Shown here: positions 18,189-25,302 of the stretch, piece by piece | Position numbering within the stretch: the stretch's first letter is position 1 | How the letters are laid out: each line of letters begins with the position of its first letter | Assembly (NCBI GenBank): GCA_017458585.1 | Contig: JAFTAJ010000035.1 | Location: forward strand, 1 to 39,323 | Reading direction: 5' to 3' | Source of the DNA: Bacteroidaceae bacterium | Lineage (GTDB): Bacteria; Bacteroidota; Bacteroidia; Bacteroidales; Bacteroidaceae | Length of the DNA: 39,323 bases | Notes under the pieces: generated by a model | Told to the model about the DNA's origin: nothing | The model's input: only the letters and a program-made list of their open reading frames with translations | The model's database searches: none | Position numbers and translations under genes: made by a program

Positions 18189-18533
18189 ATGAAAGTATTT
18201 CAGAATAATATCTTCCCCTTCGGCAGCTACGTCGCCATCAACCTGTTTGGCCTCGTGCTGAGCCGTCGCCCCCTAAGCAAGGAGGAGCGCAACCACGAAT
18301 ACATCCATACCCTTCAGCAGCGCGAGCTGCTATGGATAGGCTTCTATTTGTGGTACCTCATAGAGTGGCTCGTGCGATTAATTCAATCTTTTAACTTTTC
18401 AACTTTTAAGTTTTCAGCCAAGCGCGCATACTACACCATCTCCTTCGAGCGCGAGGCCTATCTCCATCAGAACAACCTCGACTACCGCCACCACCGCCCT
18501 TTCTGGGCATGGCGAAAACACCTAAAGAAATAA
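18189..18533 (+). CDS. Small membrane protein with HExxH motif
   Basis: A 114-residue protein of a type I recall as common and unnamed in Bacteroidetes. NHEYIHTLQQRELL contains HExxH (the zinc-peptidase signature), followed by a hydrophobic segment (WIGFYLWYLIEWLVRLI) and then AYYTISFEREAY, whose glutamates could supply the third zinc ligand. The family normally has a short loop between the hydrophobic segment and FEREAY; here that loop (SFNFSTFKFSAKR) is encoded by the short tandem repeat at 18389-18417. I chose ATG 18189 over the upstream TTG because the extra residues come from repeat DNA. Peptidase activity is inference from the motif only. Confidence 0.75.
   Translation: MKVFQNNIFPFGSYVAINLFGLVLSRRPLSKEERNHEYIHTLQQRELLWIGFYLWYLIEWLVRLIQSFNFSTFKFSAKRAYYTISFEREAYLHQNNLDYRHHRPFWAWRKHLKK
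18389..18417. repeat. Short tandem repeat inside the HExxH protein gene
   Basis: TTTTAAC, TTTTCAAC, TTTTAAG, TTTTCAG: four units of 7-8 bp, translated as part of a loop. Confidence 0.75.
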
Positions 18534-18572
18534 ATCATACATATCAAATATCAAACCTAAAACCCTACAGCT

Positions 18573-19205
18573 ATGAAAAAATCACTTTTCACTTTAGCCC
18601 TCGCCCTGCTCCTGATAGCAGTCTCAGCCACAGCAAAGAAAGTCAAGTTGACCATCGACGGAACCCTGTCGCCCACACAGAGAACCCTCTACCTCATTGT
18701 CAATGAGGACACCGCCAACGCCCAGCGTATAGCGATAACAGATGCAAAATTCAGCGTCAACCTGAAAGTCGATGCCAACGACATCATCCGACTCCACGAC
18801 TGGAAAGAGTGGCCCGAGCGCAGCGTCTTCGTCCTCCTGCCAGACAGCCGCCACATCACCATCAACTGGCGCACAGGCACCATCGAAGGCTCCCCCAAGT
18901 CCCTGCGTATGCAGCAAGCCATCCGTGAGGCACGCGAAGATGATCCCAGCGGCTTCCACATCGATGTCTTCTCCGACGACAAGGAAGCATGGGAACAGGC
19001 ACGCATACAGGGCGAGAGCATCCGTGCACAGATGCTCGCCCAGCAAAAACAGACCATCATGCGCCTCATAAAAGACAACAACAATAACATTGGAGCCTGG
19101 CTAGCCTACTGCTACGCCCCAATCTTTGAGGGCGGTCTCCCCCAGATGACCAATGGTACCACTCCCAAGTGGCTCAGCCACCCCATCTTCAAAGCCCACA
19201 AATAG
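18573..19205 (+). CDS. Exported DUF4369-like protein without a thioredoxin domain
   Basis: A 210-residue protein with a signal peptide (MKKSLFTLALALLLIAVSAT). The beta-rich part (KVKLTIDGTLSPTQRTLYLI to about residue 100) resembles DUF4369, the N-terminal domain of Bacteroidetes TlpA-like thiol-disulfide proteins, and the helical part (QQKQTIMRLIKDNNNNIGAW) resembles the linker that follows. The CxxC thioredoxin domain that normally comes next is absent: the frame ends soon after the linker. It could be a free-standing DUF4369 protein or a truncated descendant of a longer one. Function unknown. Confidence 0.7.
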   Translation: MKKSLFTLALALLLIAVSATAKKVKLTIDGTLSPTQRTLYLIVNEDTANAQRIAITDAKFSVNLKVDANDIIRLHDWKEWPERSVFVLLPDSRHITINWRTGTIEGSPKSLRMQQAIREAREDDPSGFHIDVFSDDKEAWEQARIQGESIRAQMLAQQKQTIMRLIKDNNNNIGAWLAYCYAPIFEGGLPQMTNGTTPKWLSHPIFKAHK

Positions 19206-19253
19206 TATAATTACTGTTCTCTTTTCTCTCTTCTTTGTTCTCTATAACAAATT

Positions 19254-19300
19254 CTCCCCTAAGCTAGGGGGAGTACGGCAAAGCCGGGAGGGGGTGTGTT
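19254..19300 (+). repeat. Dispersed palindromic repeat, copy 2
   Basis: CTCCCCTAAGCTAGGGGGAG, then CGGCAAAGCCG and the tail GAGGGGGTGTGTT. Same layout as 18116-18161, with a second small hairpin better preserved here. Confidence 0.8.
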
Positions 19301-19356
19301 ATCGCAAGGATGGGGTGTGTCCTAGTGCCACTATTTTCTCATTTCTGCCTTCAAAA

Positions 19357-19388
19357 TTTGGCAGGAATGAGAAATTTTTCTATCTTTG
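19357..19388 (+). promoter_or_regulatory. Strong promoter of the lipase operon leader
   Basis: TTTG at 19357-19360, a 20-bp spacer and TATCTTTG at 19381-19388: a full match to the Bacteroidetes consensus. Transcription should start about 19394, nearly 300 nt before the first start codon. Confidence 0.85.
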
Positions 19389-19392
19389 CACC

Positions 19393-19602
19393 GTCTTGGG
19401 GAGAAATCCCGAGACCGAAGAAGCGTTCCGCGCTTTATCCTTAATTCTGAAATCTGGTACATTTCATAGGGATAGGATGAAGATAACGGTTCACTTCGTC
19501 TGTATGTCAACGTTGCATGCGGCACCTACGCCGTGGCTCGAGCATACGGCGTAGGTGATAGTATTATTCATTTCCCGAAGGTTTACCAGAGCCCAGAATT
19601 AG
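19393..19602 (+). ncRNA. Candidate structured leader RNA
   Basis: The predicted transcript can form nested helices. 5' hairpin GTCTTGGG/CCCGAGAC (19393-19400 with 19408-19415); small hairpin AAGCG/CGCTT (19421-19435). A long-range closing helix TTAATTCTG/CAGAATTAG (19441-19449 with 19594-19602) encloses a second one, TCTGGTA/TACCAGA (19453-19459 with 19584-19590). Inside are GATGAAG/CTTCGTC (19476-19482 with 19494-19500) and a perfect 12-bp hairpin CACCTACGCCGT/ACGGCGTAGGTG (19523-19557). This is a multi-branch junction, not a simple attenuator. I cannot assign it to a known RNA family. It may be a riboswitch-like leader of the three genes below or a separate small RNA. No T-run terminator follows it before 19689. 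Confidence 0.55.
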
Positions 19603-19688
19603 ATGAGTAAGGACAAATCCCTACGCTTTCTTTGTGCACCTAATACCAACACCTGATTGGGGGATTGCGGGAATAAACATAGAAGATC

Positions 19689-21338
19689 ATGAAAAAGCTT
19701 CATTTTAGATTGTGGTATTTTAACGCGGCCCTGATTTTATCAGCATTTTTGTTTGGTTGCCCAAAAACGTACGCATTGCAAGGCACTGTATATGTCTGCG
19801 ATGACCAGTTGTCGGCAGATGTTGCAGAAGAATCCGTAGATTCCGTCATTATTCATATAGAAAGGATTTATGATTCTTTTTCTTTCGTGAAGTTGGGCGA
19901 TGAGTCATATAACAAAATGTTTTATGCAATATCGTCTTATTTCGAAGGATTGCCTAAAACATTTAACAAAAAGGATGTTGTTGATTATTATTATGAGGCA
20001 ATAGTTGATGCATCTGAGAAAGGATATAATACTTTATTATTGCGTTATGGTATAATTTATCTAGGGTTAGGTGTTTCTGAGGATATAGATGTGGCATACA
20101 AGGGTATTGCACAATCCTATGCTAATAATTACGATAAAAACAATCTCGATTATATTCTATCTGAATTTAAAAAGTATTCTGTTGCACATAATAAAAAATA
20201 TTCAGAGGATATAACTCAATTATATAAAGAATACAGTGAAGTATTAAACCCGGTTCCTTTTGAAGATAAAACAAAGGGAGTGTGGGCGACGGCAAATATT
20301 TATTCGAACGCCGCCGACTATAAATACTTTCCTTATAGTATCATAAGGATTGACAATATTTTAAGTAGTAACGGTATATATTTATTAAATTATCCAGGAA
20401 AAGACAATCATGTCATAGATTGGAAAATAAATTCGTTACGTACTTCTCAACAAATAGGGGGACATAATGGATTTATATCTGCCATATTTTGTAGTGAAAA
20501 TTTGAAAAGAGGTAATTCTTCTTTCGCTCAGAGCGGATTTGAATCTACACGACAATTCAGGGCAAATATGAGTGGTGAGATTGCTGCCGCCAAGACAAGT
20601 TTTGGGAACAAGCTGTTGGCTGGTGCTATAACGGAAGGAATCGCAAGTGTCTTTAACGGTCTGTTTAGTTCAACTGCACAATCAAAAAAGAGAGTCGCAG
20701 CATTAAATCTTAATTTAAATTATAGTTCCTCAAATCTTCTAAAAGGAAACATTGAGTATTGGGATTATACGGTAAATGTCAATCAAATGCACATGAGCGT
20801 GCCACCTTTGTATAAAGGAACGGCAGAATATGTGAGATGGGAAGCAGAAGACAATATCTATTTCGTCAATTCAAAAAATAAAGTATATAGCGTAACTCCA
20901 ATTGAAAATTTGGATTTAAGTAAATATAACCAAATAAAGAAAAAGTATTCTCTTGGAAAAGCAAAATACATAATACCGATAATAGGAGGAGAATTAATTG
21001 GAGGTGGAGTGTTAGCATGGGGCATAGTTCAATGTTGCGGAGATCTAAAGGTCTATGACAAAAATGGGAATATCGTATATAATGAATATGGTAATAGAAA
21101 GGTAAATACTAAAAAGCTTACAAGGGGCGTTATCATCAGTACTGTTGGATATTGTATAATGCTTACTGTACCTATGGCTATTAATAGTCATCGTATTGCC
21201 AATAGACGTAAGGCTTTTAATGAATTAAATAAGGATAACTTCCATAAACTGCAAAGAAAAGCTGCGAAATCGCTTTCTTTGGGGCCAGTTATTGAAGCAA
21301 ATAATACTTATGGATTACGTGCCGAATTAAATTTTTAA
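19689..21338 (+). CDS. Exported protein of unknown function, first gene of the lipase operon
   Basis: A 549-residue protein that I do not recognise. It begins with a long hydrophobic signal (FNAALILSAFLFGCPKTYA); LFGC could be a lipobox, otherwise cleavage would follow TYA. The N-terminal half is helical and repeat-like, with YGIIYLGLGVSEDIDVAYKG reminiscent of Sel1/TPR packing. The middle is beta-rich and contains a glycine-rich hydrophobic stretch (NKLLAGAITEGIASVFNG). Two membrane-like segments lie near the C-terminus (about 435-465 and 490-510), and the chain ends YGLRAELNF. The gene is visibly AT-rich compared with its flanks, as are the next two, which suggests a transferred unit. The next ATG comes 4 bp after the stop. 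Confidence 0.8.
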   Translation: MKKLHFRLWYFNAALILSAFLFGCPKTYALQGTVYVCDDQLSADVAEESVDSVIIHIERIYDSFSFVKLGDESYNKMFYAISSYFEGLPKTFNKKDVVDYYYEAIVDASEKGYNTLLLRYGIIYLGLGVSEDIDVAYKGIAQSYANNYDKNNLDYILSEFKKYSVAHNKKYSEDITQLYKEYSEVLNPVPFEDKTKGVWATANIYSNAADYKYFPYSIIRIDNILSSNGIYLLNYPGKDNHVIDWKINSLRTSQQIGGHNGFISAIFCSENLKRGNSSFAQSGFESTRQFRANMSGEIAAAKTSFGNKLLAGAITEGIASVFNGLFSSTAQSKKRVAALNLNLNYSSSNLLKGNIEYWDYTVNVNQMHMSVPPLYKGTAEYVRWEAEDNIYFVNSKNKVYSVTPIENLDLSKYNQIKKKYSLGKAKYIIPIIGGELIGGGVLAWGIVQCCGDLKVYDKNGNIVYNEYGNRKVNTKKLTRGVIISTVGYCIMLTVPMAINSHRIANRRKAFNELNKDNFHKLQRKAAKSLSLGPVIEANNTYGLRAELNF

Positions 21339-21342
21339 GAAA

Positions 21343-23109
21343 ATGAAACATATATCATTTATATTACTATTCCTGATTGTCTTTACGTGTAGTAAAGCAC
21401 AGTCTTTGTTTGATGGAATGTATAGTAAAGAATGGGTGGCGGAACGAGATGCCATTATCAAGGCCAACGGAGAAAAAAGAAGATGGCAAGATGACTATTA
21501 TTACCGAAATTTGATAGGAAGTAATAGAGGGGGTAGTTATAATACGCGCTACAGTTCTGGTGTAATGGTTAGACAATCTGGAGGCATACAGTTTAGCAAT
21601 GACTCTCCCTACTCTGCTTCAAAAACATATACGGGGGTACAACGTGAGGCTATACGGAAATACAACAGAGATATAGAGCGTAGGAATTTTTATACTCGTC
21701 GCCAAGAAGAAATAGCAGAACAACGTCGTGCAGAAGAAATAGCAAGGTTGCAACGAGAAGAAGCGGAGATGCGGCAGCGTGAACATATTAGACAAAGCGT
21801 TTATGCTACAACTTACATGGCTTTGGAAGCATCAACTCGTGCCAAGCAGGAAGCGGCATATTACAGGACACATGAAGGTGCTGATTTATTAGACCGCATG
21901 CATTCGGCATCAAATTTGACACACTTGGCCGAAGGGAATAATTTTGGAAAGTCCGAATATGGTACAATGCCCCGTAAGAATTTCTCAAAATCACTAAGAA
22001 AAGAGAAAAAAAAATCTTTTTACATTGACCCTGATAGGGTTTATAATCTGGCAACATGGCAGAACTCAACATTCGAAGATTTACATTTCGTTGATAGGCC
22101 GATGTTAAGTATGGAAGAACATAAAATCATAGATGGTCTCCATGATGCTTTTAAAGAAGCGACAGGTATGAATATTGTTGCGATAATGGCAAAAGAAAAT
22201 AAAACCCCGGAAGACCTAAAAGCAATTGAAGCTTATAAAGCCTTTCGTCAAAATCAATTAGACGAAATAGAATCCGATAAAAATGCAGCAGTTATGTCAG
22301 CACTTGTTTACAGTGACCATGACAAATCTTTAGAAAAAGAAACAGATTTCAGGCCTATAAAAACATTTTCTGATGTATTAAAAAGCGATAAAGAGGTATA
22401 CCCTCTATTTAATCTAATTAACACATGCAATAATGCAAAAGATAACGAAGGCTTTCATGCTGAGGTATTCTATAATGAAAAAACAAAGGAATATACAGTA
22501 TCATTTAGAGGTACAGAAGCTACATGGGAAGACATAGTAACGACAGACATTAAGCAGGGTATGGGATATAATTCTAAACAATTTGACATGGCAATAGAAA
22601 TAGGCAAACAGATTAAACAATTGTCTTCAGATAAAAATTTAAAAATTAATATAACAGGTCACTCATTGGGAGGTGGCTTGGCAACTATTGCTGGTGTTAT
22701 TTCTGGTAATCCAACTACAGTCTTTAATCCTTCAGGGGTACATGAAAACACATATAAGAAAGCAGGTGTATGGGATAAAGTCCAGCAAGGAAACTATAAT
22801 ATCAAAAAAATCTCTGAGAAGAATGATATCCTAACGAATTCCCAAGAAGGCAAAGGTATTGTATATAAGACTGTTAATTTTGCCGCAAAAAGTCTTAGTG
22901 CTGACATAAAGTTATCTACTCATTCTGCCAATCCTTTCAAGAGCGAGAAAGATCTACCAAAGGGAATTGGTAAAAAAGAAACACTAAATACTAATCAGGG
23001 AAATCCTTTCTCGGCACATTCAATGGCGCCAATGGCGCGATTGTTAATAGCCCATAATGGGCAAGCAAAAAACGCCGTAGAGAATGCAAACGAGTTTCTC
23101 GGGATATAA
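21343..23109 (+). CDS. Exported class-3 lipase-like alpha/beta hydrolase
   Basis: A 588-residue protein with a signal peptide (MKHISFILLFLIVFTCSKAQ). Residues about 100-150 form a highly charged coiled coil rich in Arg, Glu and Ala. The C-terminal domain (about 310-588) is a lipase_3-type fold: VSFRGTE (about 386) for the oxyanion region, nucleophile elbow NITGHSLGGGLA with Ser441, Asp495 in SEKNDILTN, and His559 in FSAHSMAP. The triad order and spacing fit class-3 lipases and Mbeg1-like hydrolases. It probably hydrolyses phospholipid or acylglycerol outside the cytoplasm. It lies between two exported unknowns in an AT-rich operon, so it may be a secreted effector or envelope enzyme; the substrate is unknown. 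Confidence 0.85.
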   Translation: MKHISFILLFLIVFTCSKAQSLFDGMYSKEWVAERDAIIKANGEKRRWQDDYYYRNLIGSNRGGSYNTRYSSGVMVRQSGGIQFSNDSPYSASKTYTGVQREAIRKYNRDIERRNFYTRRQEEIAEQRRAEEIARLQREEAEMRQREHIRQSVYATTYMALEASTRAKQEAAYYRTHEGADLLDRMHSASNLTHLAEGNNFGKSEYGTMPRKNFSKSLRKEKKKSFYIDPDRVYNLATWQNSTFEDLHFVDRPMLSMEEHKIIDGLHDAFKEATGMNIVAIMAKENKTPEDLKAIEAYKAFRQNQLDEIESDKNAAVMSALVYSDHDKSLEKETDFRPIKTFSDVLKSDKEVYPLFNLINTCNNAKDNEGFHAEVFYNEKTKEYTVSFRGTEATWEDIVTTDIKQGMGYNSKQFDMAIEIGKQIKQLSSDKNLKINITGHSLGGGLATIAGVISGNPTTVFNPSGVHENTYKKAGVWDKVQQGNYNIKKISEKNDILTNSQEGKGIVYKTVNFAAKSLSADIKLSTHSANPFKSEKDLPKGIGKKETLNTNQGNPFSAHSMAPMARLLIAHNGQAKNAVENANEFLGI

Positions 23110-23120
23110 AAAAATAAACG

Positions 23121-23987
23121 ATGAAAAGTATATTATTAAGCGCATTATGTCTCATGTTATGTGGAATTTATATGTCATCTGCGACAAATTATAATAGCGG
23201 ATTTGAAGCTTTCCTTCCCAACAAAACAGAGATGATTCCTATCAAAGACTTTGTTCGGGATAGTAATTGTGCATTGAAAACGAGTAAAGGACTAAATATA
23301 GAAAGATTAAACGAAAATATTCCTGATAGTTCGAGTTTTATTAATCTGAATTATGGTATCATCCCGATGCAAGGCTTGTATGCTATAATTGGAAACAGGT
23401 TAATAGGAATGGATATGGAAAGAAATTGTTATATTGATGAACTTTTATTGCCTGATTCAATTGTAATAAATGATTTTGTCGCCCTTAAAAATTTGATAGT
23501 TTTTAAGTCTGGTTCTGCAATAATTACGCTGAAAGCCAACAGGGAACTAGATGGGTGGTTAATTGATGCAGAAGATTTTAATATAGGCTTATACACTGAT
23601 TCAACAATTGCAATATATTACAAAGGACATGTATTTGAGTGTGCTCCTCTTGAAAAAACGATGAAACCGTTGTTTTCTGTGGGCGAGTATAACATATTAA
23701 GTTGTGTCCCGACAGGAGAGAATGAGACTATTATTATTACCAATAATTACATATTACGAAGAAATATGAGTAAGTTATTGCCTATCTTTAGATTTCATGA
23801 AAAAGCAAAGGCTGCGATTTATAGTACTGTAGGTTCTTTCTATGGAAATTATGCGGGGCTGTTTGAGATTAACGACGATGGAAAAATATTACAATTATTG
23901 AACATTCCAGTTTCAAATATAATTGATGATGGAGAGGTTGTATACATCATAACTGAAAAAGGTATAATATATAGAATTCATAGTTAG
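23121..23987 (+). CDS. Exported protein of unknown function, third gene of the lipase operon
   Basis: A 288-residue protein with a signal peptide (MKSILLSALCLMLCGIYMSS). The body is a series of beta strands with short turns (LYAIIGNRLIGMDMERNCYI, AIITLKANRELDGW, TIIITNNYILRR, VVYIITEKGIIYRIHS), the pattern of a beta-propeller read-out protein. I see no catalytic motif. It starts 11 bp after the lipase stop and shares its AT-rich composition, so it belongs to the same transcript. It could be a partner, chaperone or immunity protein for the hydrolase; nothing in the sequence decides this. Confidence 0.78.
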   Translation: MKSILLSALCLMLCGIYMSSATNYNSGFEAFLPNKTEMIPIKDFVRDSNCALKTSKGLNIERLNENIPDSSSFINLNYGIIPMQGLYAIIGNRLIGMDMERNCYIDELLLPDSIVINDFVALKNLIVFKSGSAIITLKANRELDGWLIDAEDFNIGLYTDSTIAIYYKGHVFECAPLEKTMKPLFSVGEYNILSCVPTGENETIIITNNYILRRNMSKLLPIFRFHEKAKAAIYSTVGSFYGNYAGLFEINDDGKILQLLNIPVSNIIDDGEVVYIITEKGIIYRIHS

Positions 23988-24016
23988 GCGTAATTTTTGC
24001 TGGCAGATAATAAATA

Positions 24017-24142
24017 ATGAAGATTGCCGGCTGCCAGCAAGGAGGAAGCAAACTGAAAGTGGACAGTATTGACAACCTTGCTAACGGAGTTTACATTATC
24101 CGCCAAATTAATGGTAAGACAAAGAAAGTAAAGGTGAAGTAA
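24017..24142 (+). pseudogene. Remnant tail of a secreted protein (sorting-domain-like)
   Basis: A 41-codon frame ends SIDNLANGVYIIRQINGKTK, then KVKVK and a stop. The pattern of GVY followed by a short strand, NGK and a final KV is typical of the last strands of type IX-type C-terminal sorting domains and related Prevotella tails. No upstream part of such a protein is present; the gene in front (23121-23987) ends in a different frame and has its own terminus. It reads as the leftover 3' end of a deleted gene, with its terminator still behind it. Confidence 0.55.
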
Positions 24143-24166
24143 TTTCACTATAAAAATGATAAGAAT

Positions 24167-24201
24167 CGCCGGTACCCTTGTGAGTGCCGGCGGATTTTTT
24201 T
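24167..24201 (+). terminator. Rho-independent terminator behind the remnant tail
   Basis: CGCCGGTAC (24167-24175), loop, GTGCCGGCG (24184-24192) with one G-U pair, then GGA and seven T. The right half belongs to the direct repeat at 24174-24219. Confidence 0.85.
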
Positions 24202-24219
24202 GAAAAAAGTTTTTCGATT
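24174..24219 (+). repeat. Direct repeat flanking the toxin-antitoxin pair, left copy
   Basis: 46 bp nearly identical (two mismatches) to 24969-25014, including GTGAGTGCCGGCGGA, the T-run and TTTTTCGATT. Confidence 0.9.
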
Positions 24220-24258
24220 CCCCTACATTTTCAAAAATTCAAAAAATAGCACAAAAAG

Positions 24259-24289
24259 TTGCCTGATATGAAAACTTTTTATACCTTTG
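24259..24289 (+). promoter_or_regulatory. Promoter of the HigB/HigA pair
   Basis: TTG (24259-24261), 20-bp spacer, TACCTTTG (24282-24289). The toxin ATG at 24294 is only 5 bp further, so the transcript would be leaderless or nearly so. Confidence 0.75.
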
Positions 24290-24293
24290 CACC

Positions 24294-24628
24294 ATGAAAC
24301 GCGAAAGGACTGTTCTGGCATATAAGACATATTTCAGAGACTTTATAAATTCGCTCTCTGATGATGAAGCTCGTAAAGTGTTTTATGTAATTGTATGCTT
24401 AAGACACAAGAACGCGTTAATGCAAAATTCGTTAAGTATCTGCGCGACGAGATATACGAACTTCGCGCGGAACACAGCGGCAACATATTTCGTGTGTTCT
24501 TCATTTTTGACGAAGGCAACGTGGTTATGCTCTTTAATGGTTTTCGTAAAAAGACGCAGAAAACGCCACAAAGTGAGATAAACAAGGCAATACAACTAAA
24601 AAAGGAATACTATGGAAGCAAGAAATGA
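24294..24628 (+). pseudogene. higB: HigB/RelE-type toxin (Gp49-like) split by a frameshift
   Basis: The N-terminal part (MKRERTVLAYKTYFRDFINS, then LSDDEARKVFYVI) reads from 24294. The C-terminal part (MLKTQERVNAKFVKYLRDEI ... FRVFFIFDEGNVVMLFNGFR, then KKTQKTPQSEI) reads from about 24392 in the frame one base back. A shift of -1 in the shared open zone (24377-24395) gives KVFYVI-C-MLKTQERV, with the spacing expected of phage-derived Gp49/HigB toxins, so one base appears lost. I see no canonical XXXYYYZ slippery site. Either the toxin is inactivated, or the base is a sequencing error. HigB is a ribosome-dependent mRNA endonuclease neutralised by the HigA encoded next. A start at 24395 would make only the C-terminal 77 residues. 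Confidence 0.8.
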
Positions 24629-24920
24629 TATTATCAGCGTTGACGCCATGATGGACGAACGTTTTGGCAAAGTGGGAACATCTGAACGTGAGGCTTTTCG
24701 CAAGGAAGCCTACGCCTATTGCGTAGGTCAAATTATTAGTGACGCCCGAAAGCACGAAAAGGTTACTCAGCAGGAACTAGCTAGGCGCGTGGGTACTAAT
24801 AAATCGTATATCTCAAGAATAGAAAACGGCAGTGTAGAGCCGGGCGCAGGTATGTTTCTAAGAATTCTCAGTGCGCTCGGTCTTCGGATTGATGTGTCAC
24901 AACCTCTGGCGCTAGGATAA
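24612..24920 (+). CDS. higA: HigA-type antitoxin with XRE helix-turn-helix
   Basis: A 102-residue protein. Residues about 50-85 (TQQELARRVGTNKSYISRIE, then NG) form a Cro/C1-type helix-turn-helix; the N-terminal part (SVDAMMDERFGKVGTSEREA) is the usual toxin-facing segment of HigA antitoxins that follow Gp49-like toxins. It overlaps the toxin 3' end by 17 bp, the normal toxin-first arrangement. It should bind the toxin and repress its own promoter at 24259-24289. The frame is intact although the toxin frame is broken, which fits a module whose antitoxin outlives the toxin. Confidence 0.9.
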   Translation: MEARNDIISVDAMMDERFGKVGTSEREAFRKEAYAYCVGQIISDARKHEKVTQQELARRVGTNKSYISRIENGSVEPGAGMFLRILSALGLRIDVSQPLALG

Positions 24921-24954
24921 GAATCCATATATCTAAATATACTGGTATCATCGC

Positions 24955-24996
24955 CTGTCGGCATTCACACCCTCGTGAGTGCCGGCGGATTTTTTT
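24955..24996 (+). terminator. Terminator after higA
   Basis: A 14-bp stem with three G-U pairs (24955-24968 with 24975-24988), loop ACCCTC, then A and seven T. Confidence 0.85.
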
Positions 24997-25014
24997 GAAA
25001 AAAATTTTTCGATT
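24969..25014 (+). repeat. Direct repeat flanking the toxin-antitoxin pair, right copy
   Basis: Near-identical partner of 24174-24219. The interval between the copies is about 750 bp and contains only the toxin-antitoxin pair and its promoter. Confidence 0.9.
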
Positions 25015-25132
25015 TTTTGCCTCCATGCCTCCATAACCCATTGGAAAATCAATGTTCATCGGCATTTGCGCTATGGAAGCAAGTATGGAGGCAATGGAAG
25101 CAAGCGCCCAAAATGAACAGATTGCAGCAAAA

Positions 25133-25168
25133 AAACTCGCAAAAAAGTGCGAGTTTAGGATTTTTTTT
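25133..25168 (+). terminator. Orphan terminator-like hairpin
   Basis: AAACTCGCA, loop AAAAAG, TGCGAGTTT (perfect 9 bp), then AGGA and eight T. No gene ends directly before it; it sits at the left edge of the first composite element. Confidence 0.75.
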
Positions 25169-25176
25169 GGTTTTTG

Positions 25177-25302
25177 CTTTCGCTCAGGCAGTAACCTCGC
25201 AGAGGTGGATGAGGTGGATGCAGGCTTGGCCTGTGAACTTGTTCATAAGGAGAAGCATGCAGACGCTTCATCCGTTAGACGTAGTCTCTACCTGAGCGAA
25301 AG
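25177..25302 (+). repeat. Inverted-repeat unit H1 of the composite element
   Basis: Arms CTTTCGCTCAGG (25177-25188) and CCTGAGCGAAAG (25291-25302) are perfect 12-bp inverted repeats 126 bp end to end. Inside is CAGGC-TTG-GCCTG. Both flanks are T-rich. About 97 bp to the right the iteron array begins. H2 and H3 have the same size and position relative to an array but different arm sequences. The stretch 25015-25176 contains only an inverted TGCCTCCAT/ATGGAGGCA pair and the orphan hairpin. Confidence 0.8.

Noticed and set aside
19153..19554. 133-codon ORF over the leader region
   Set aside because: It spans the end of the DUF4369 gene, a palindromic repeat and the promoter; nothing supports translation.
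24377..24395. Programmed -1 frameshift in the toxin
   Set aside because: No canonical slippery heptamer or downstream pseudoknot was seen; a lost base is simpler, though not proven.
25177..25302. Integron attC site or invertible promoter
   Set aside because: No GTTRRRY core or integrase for attC; no TAnnTTTG promoter inside the inverted repeats and no invertase nearby.
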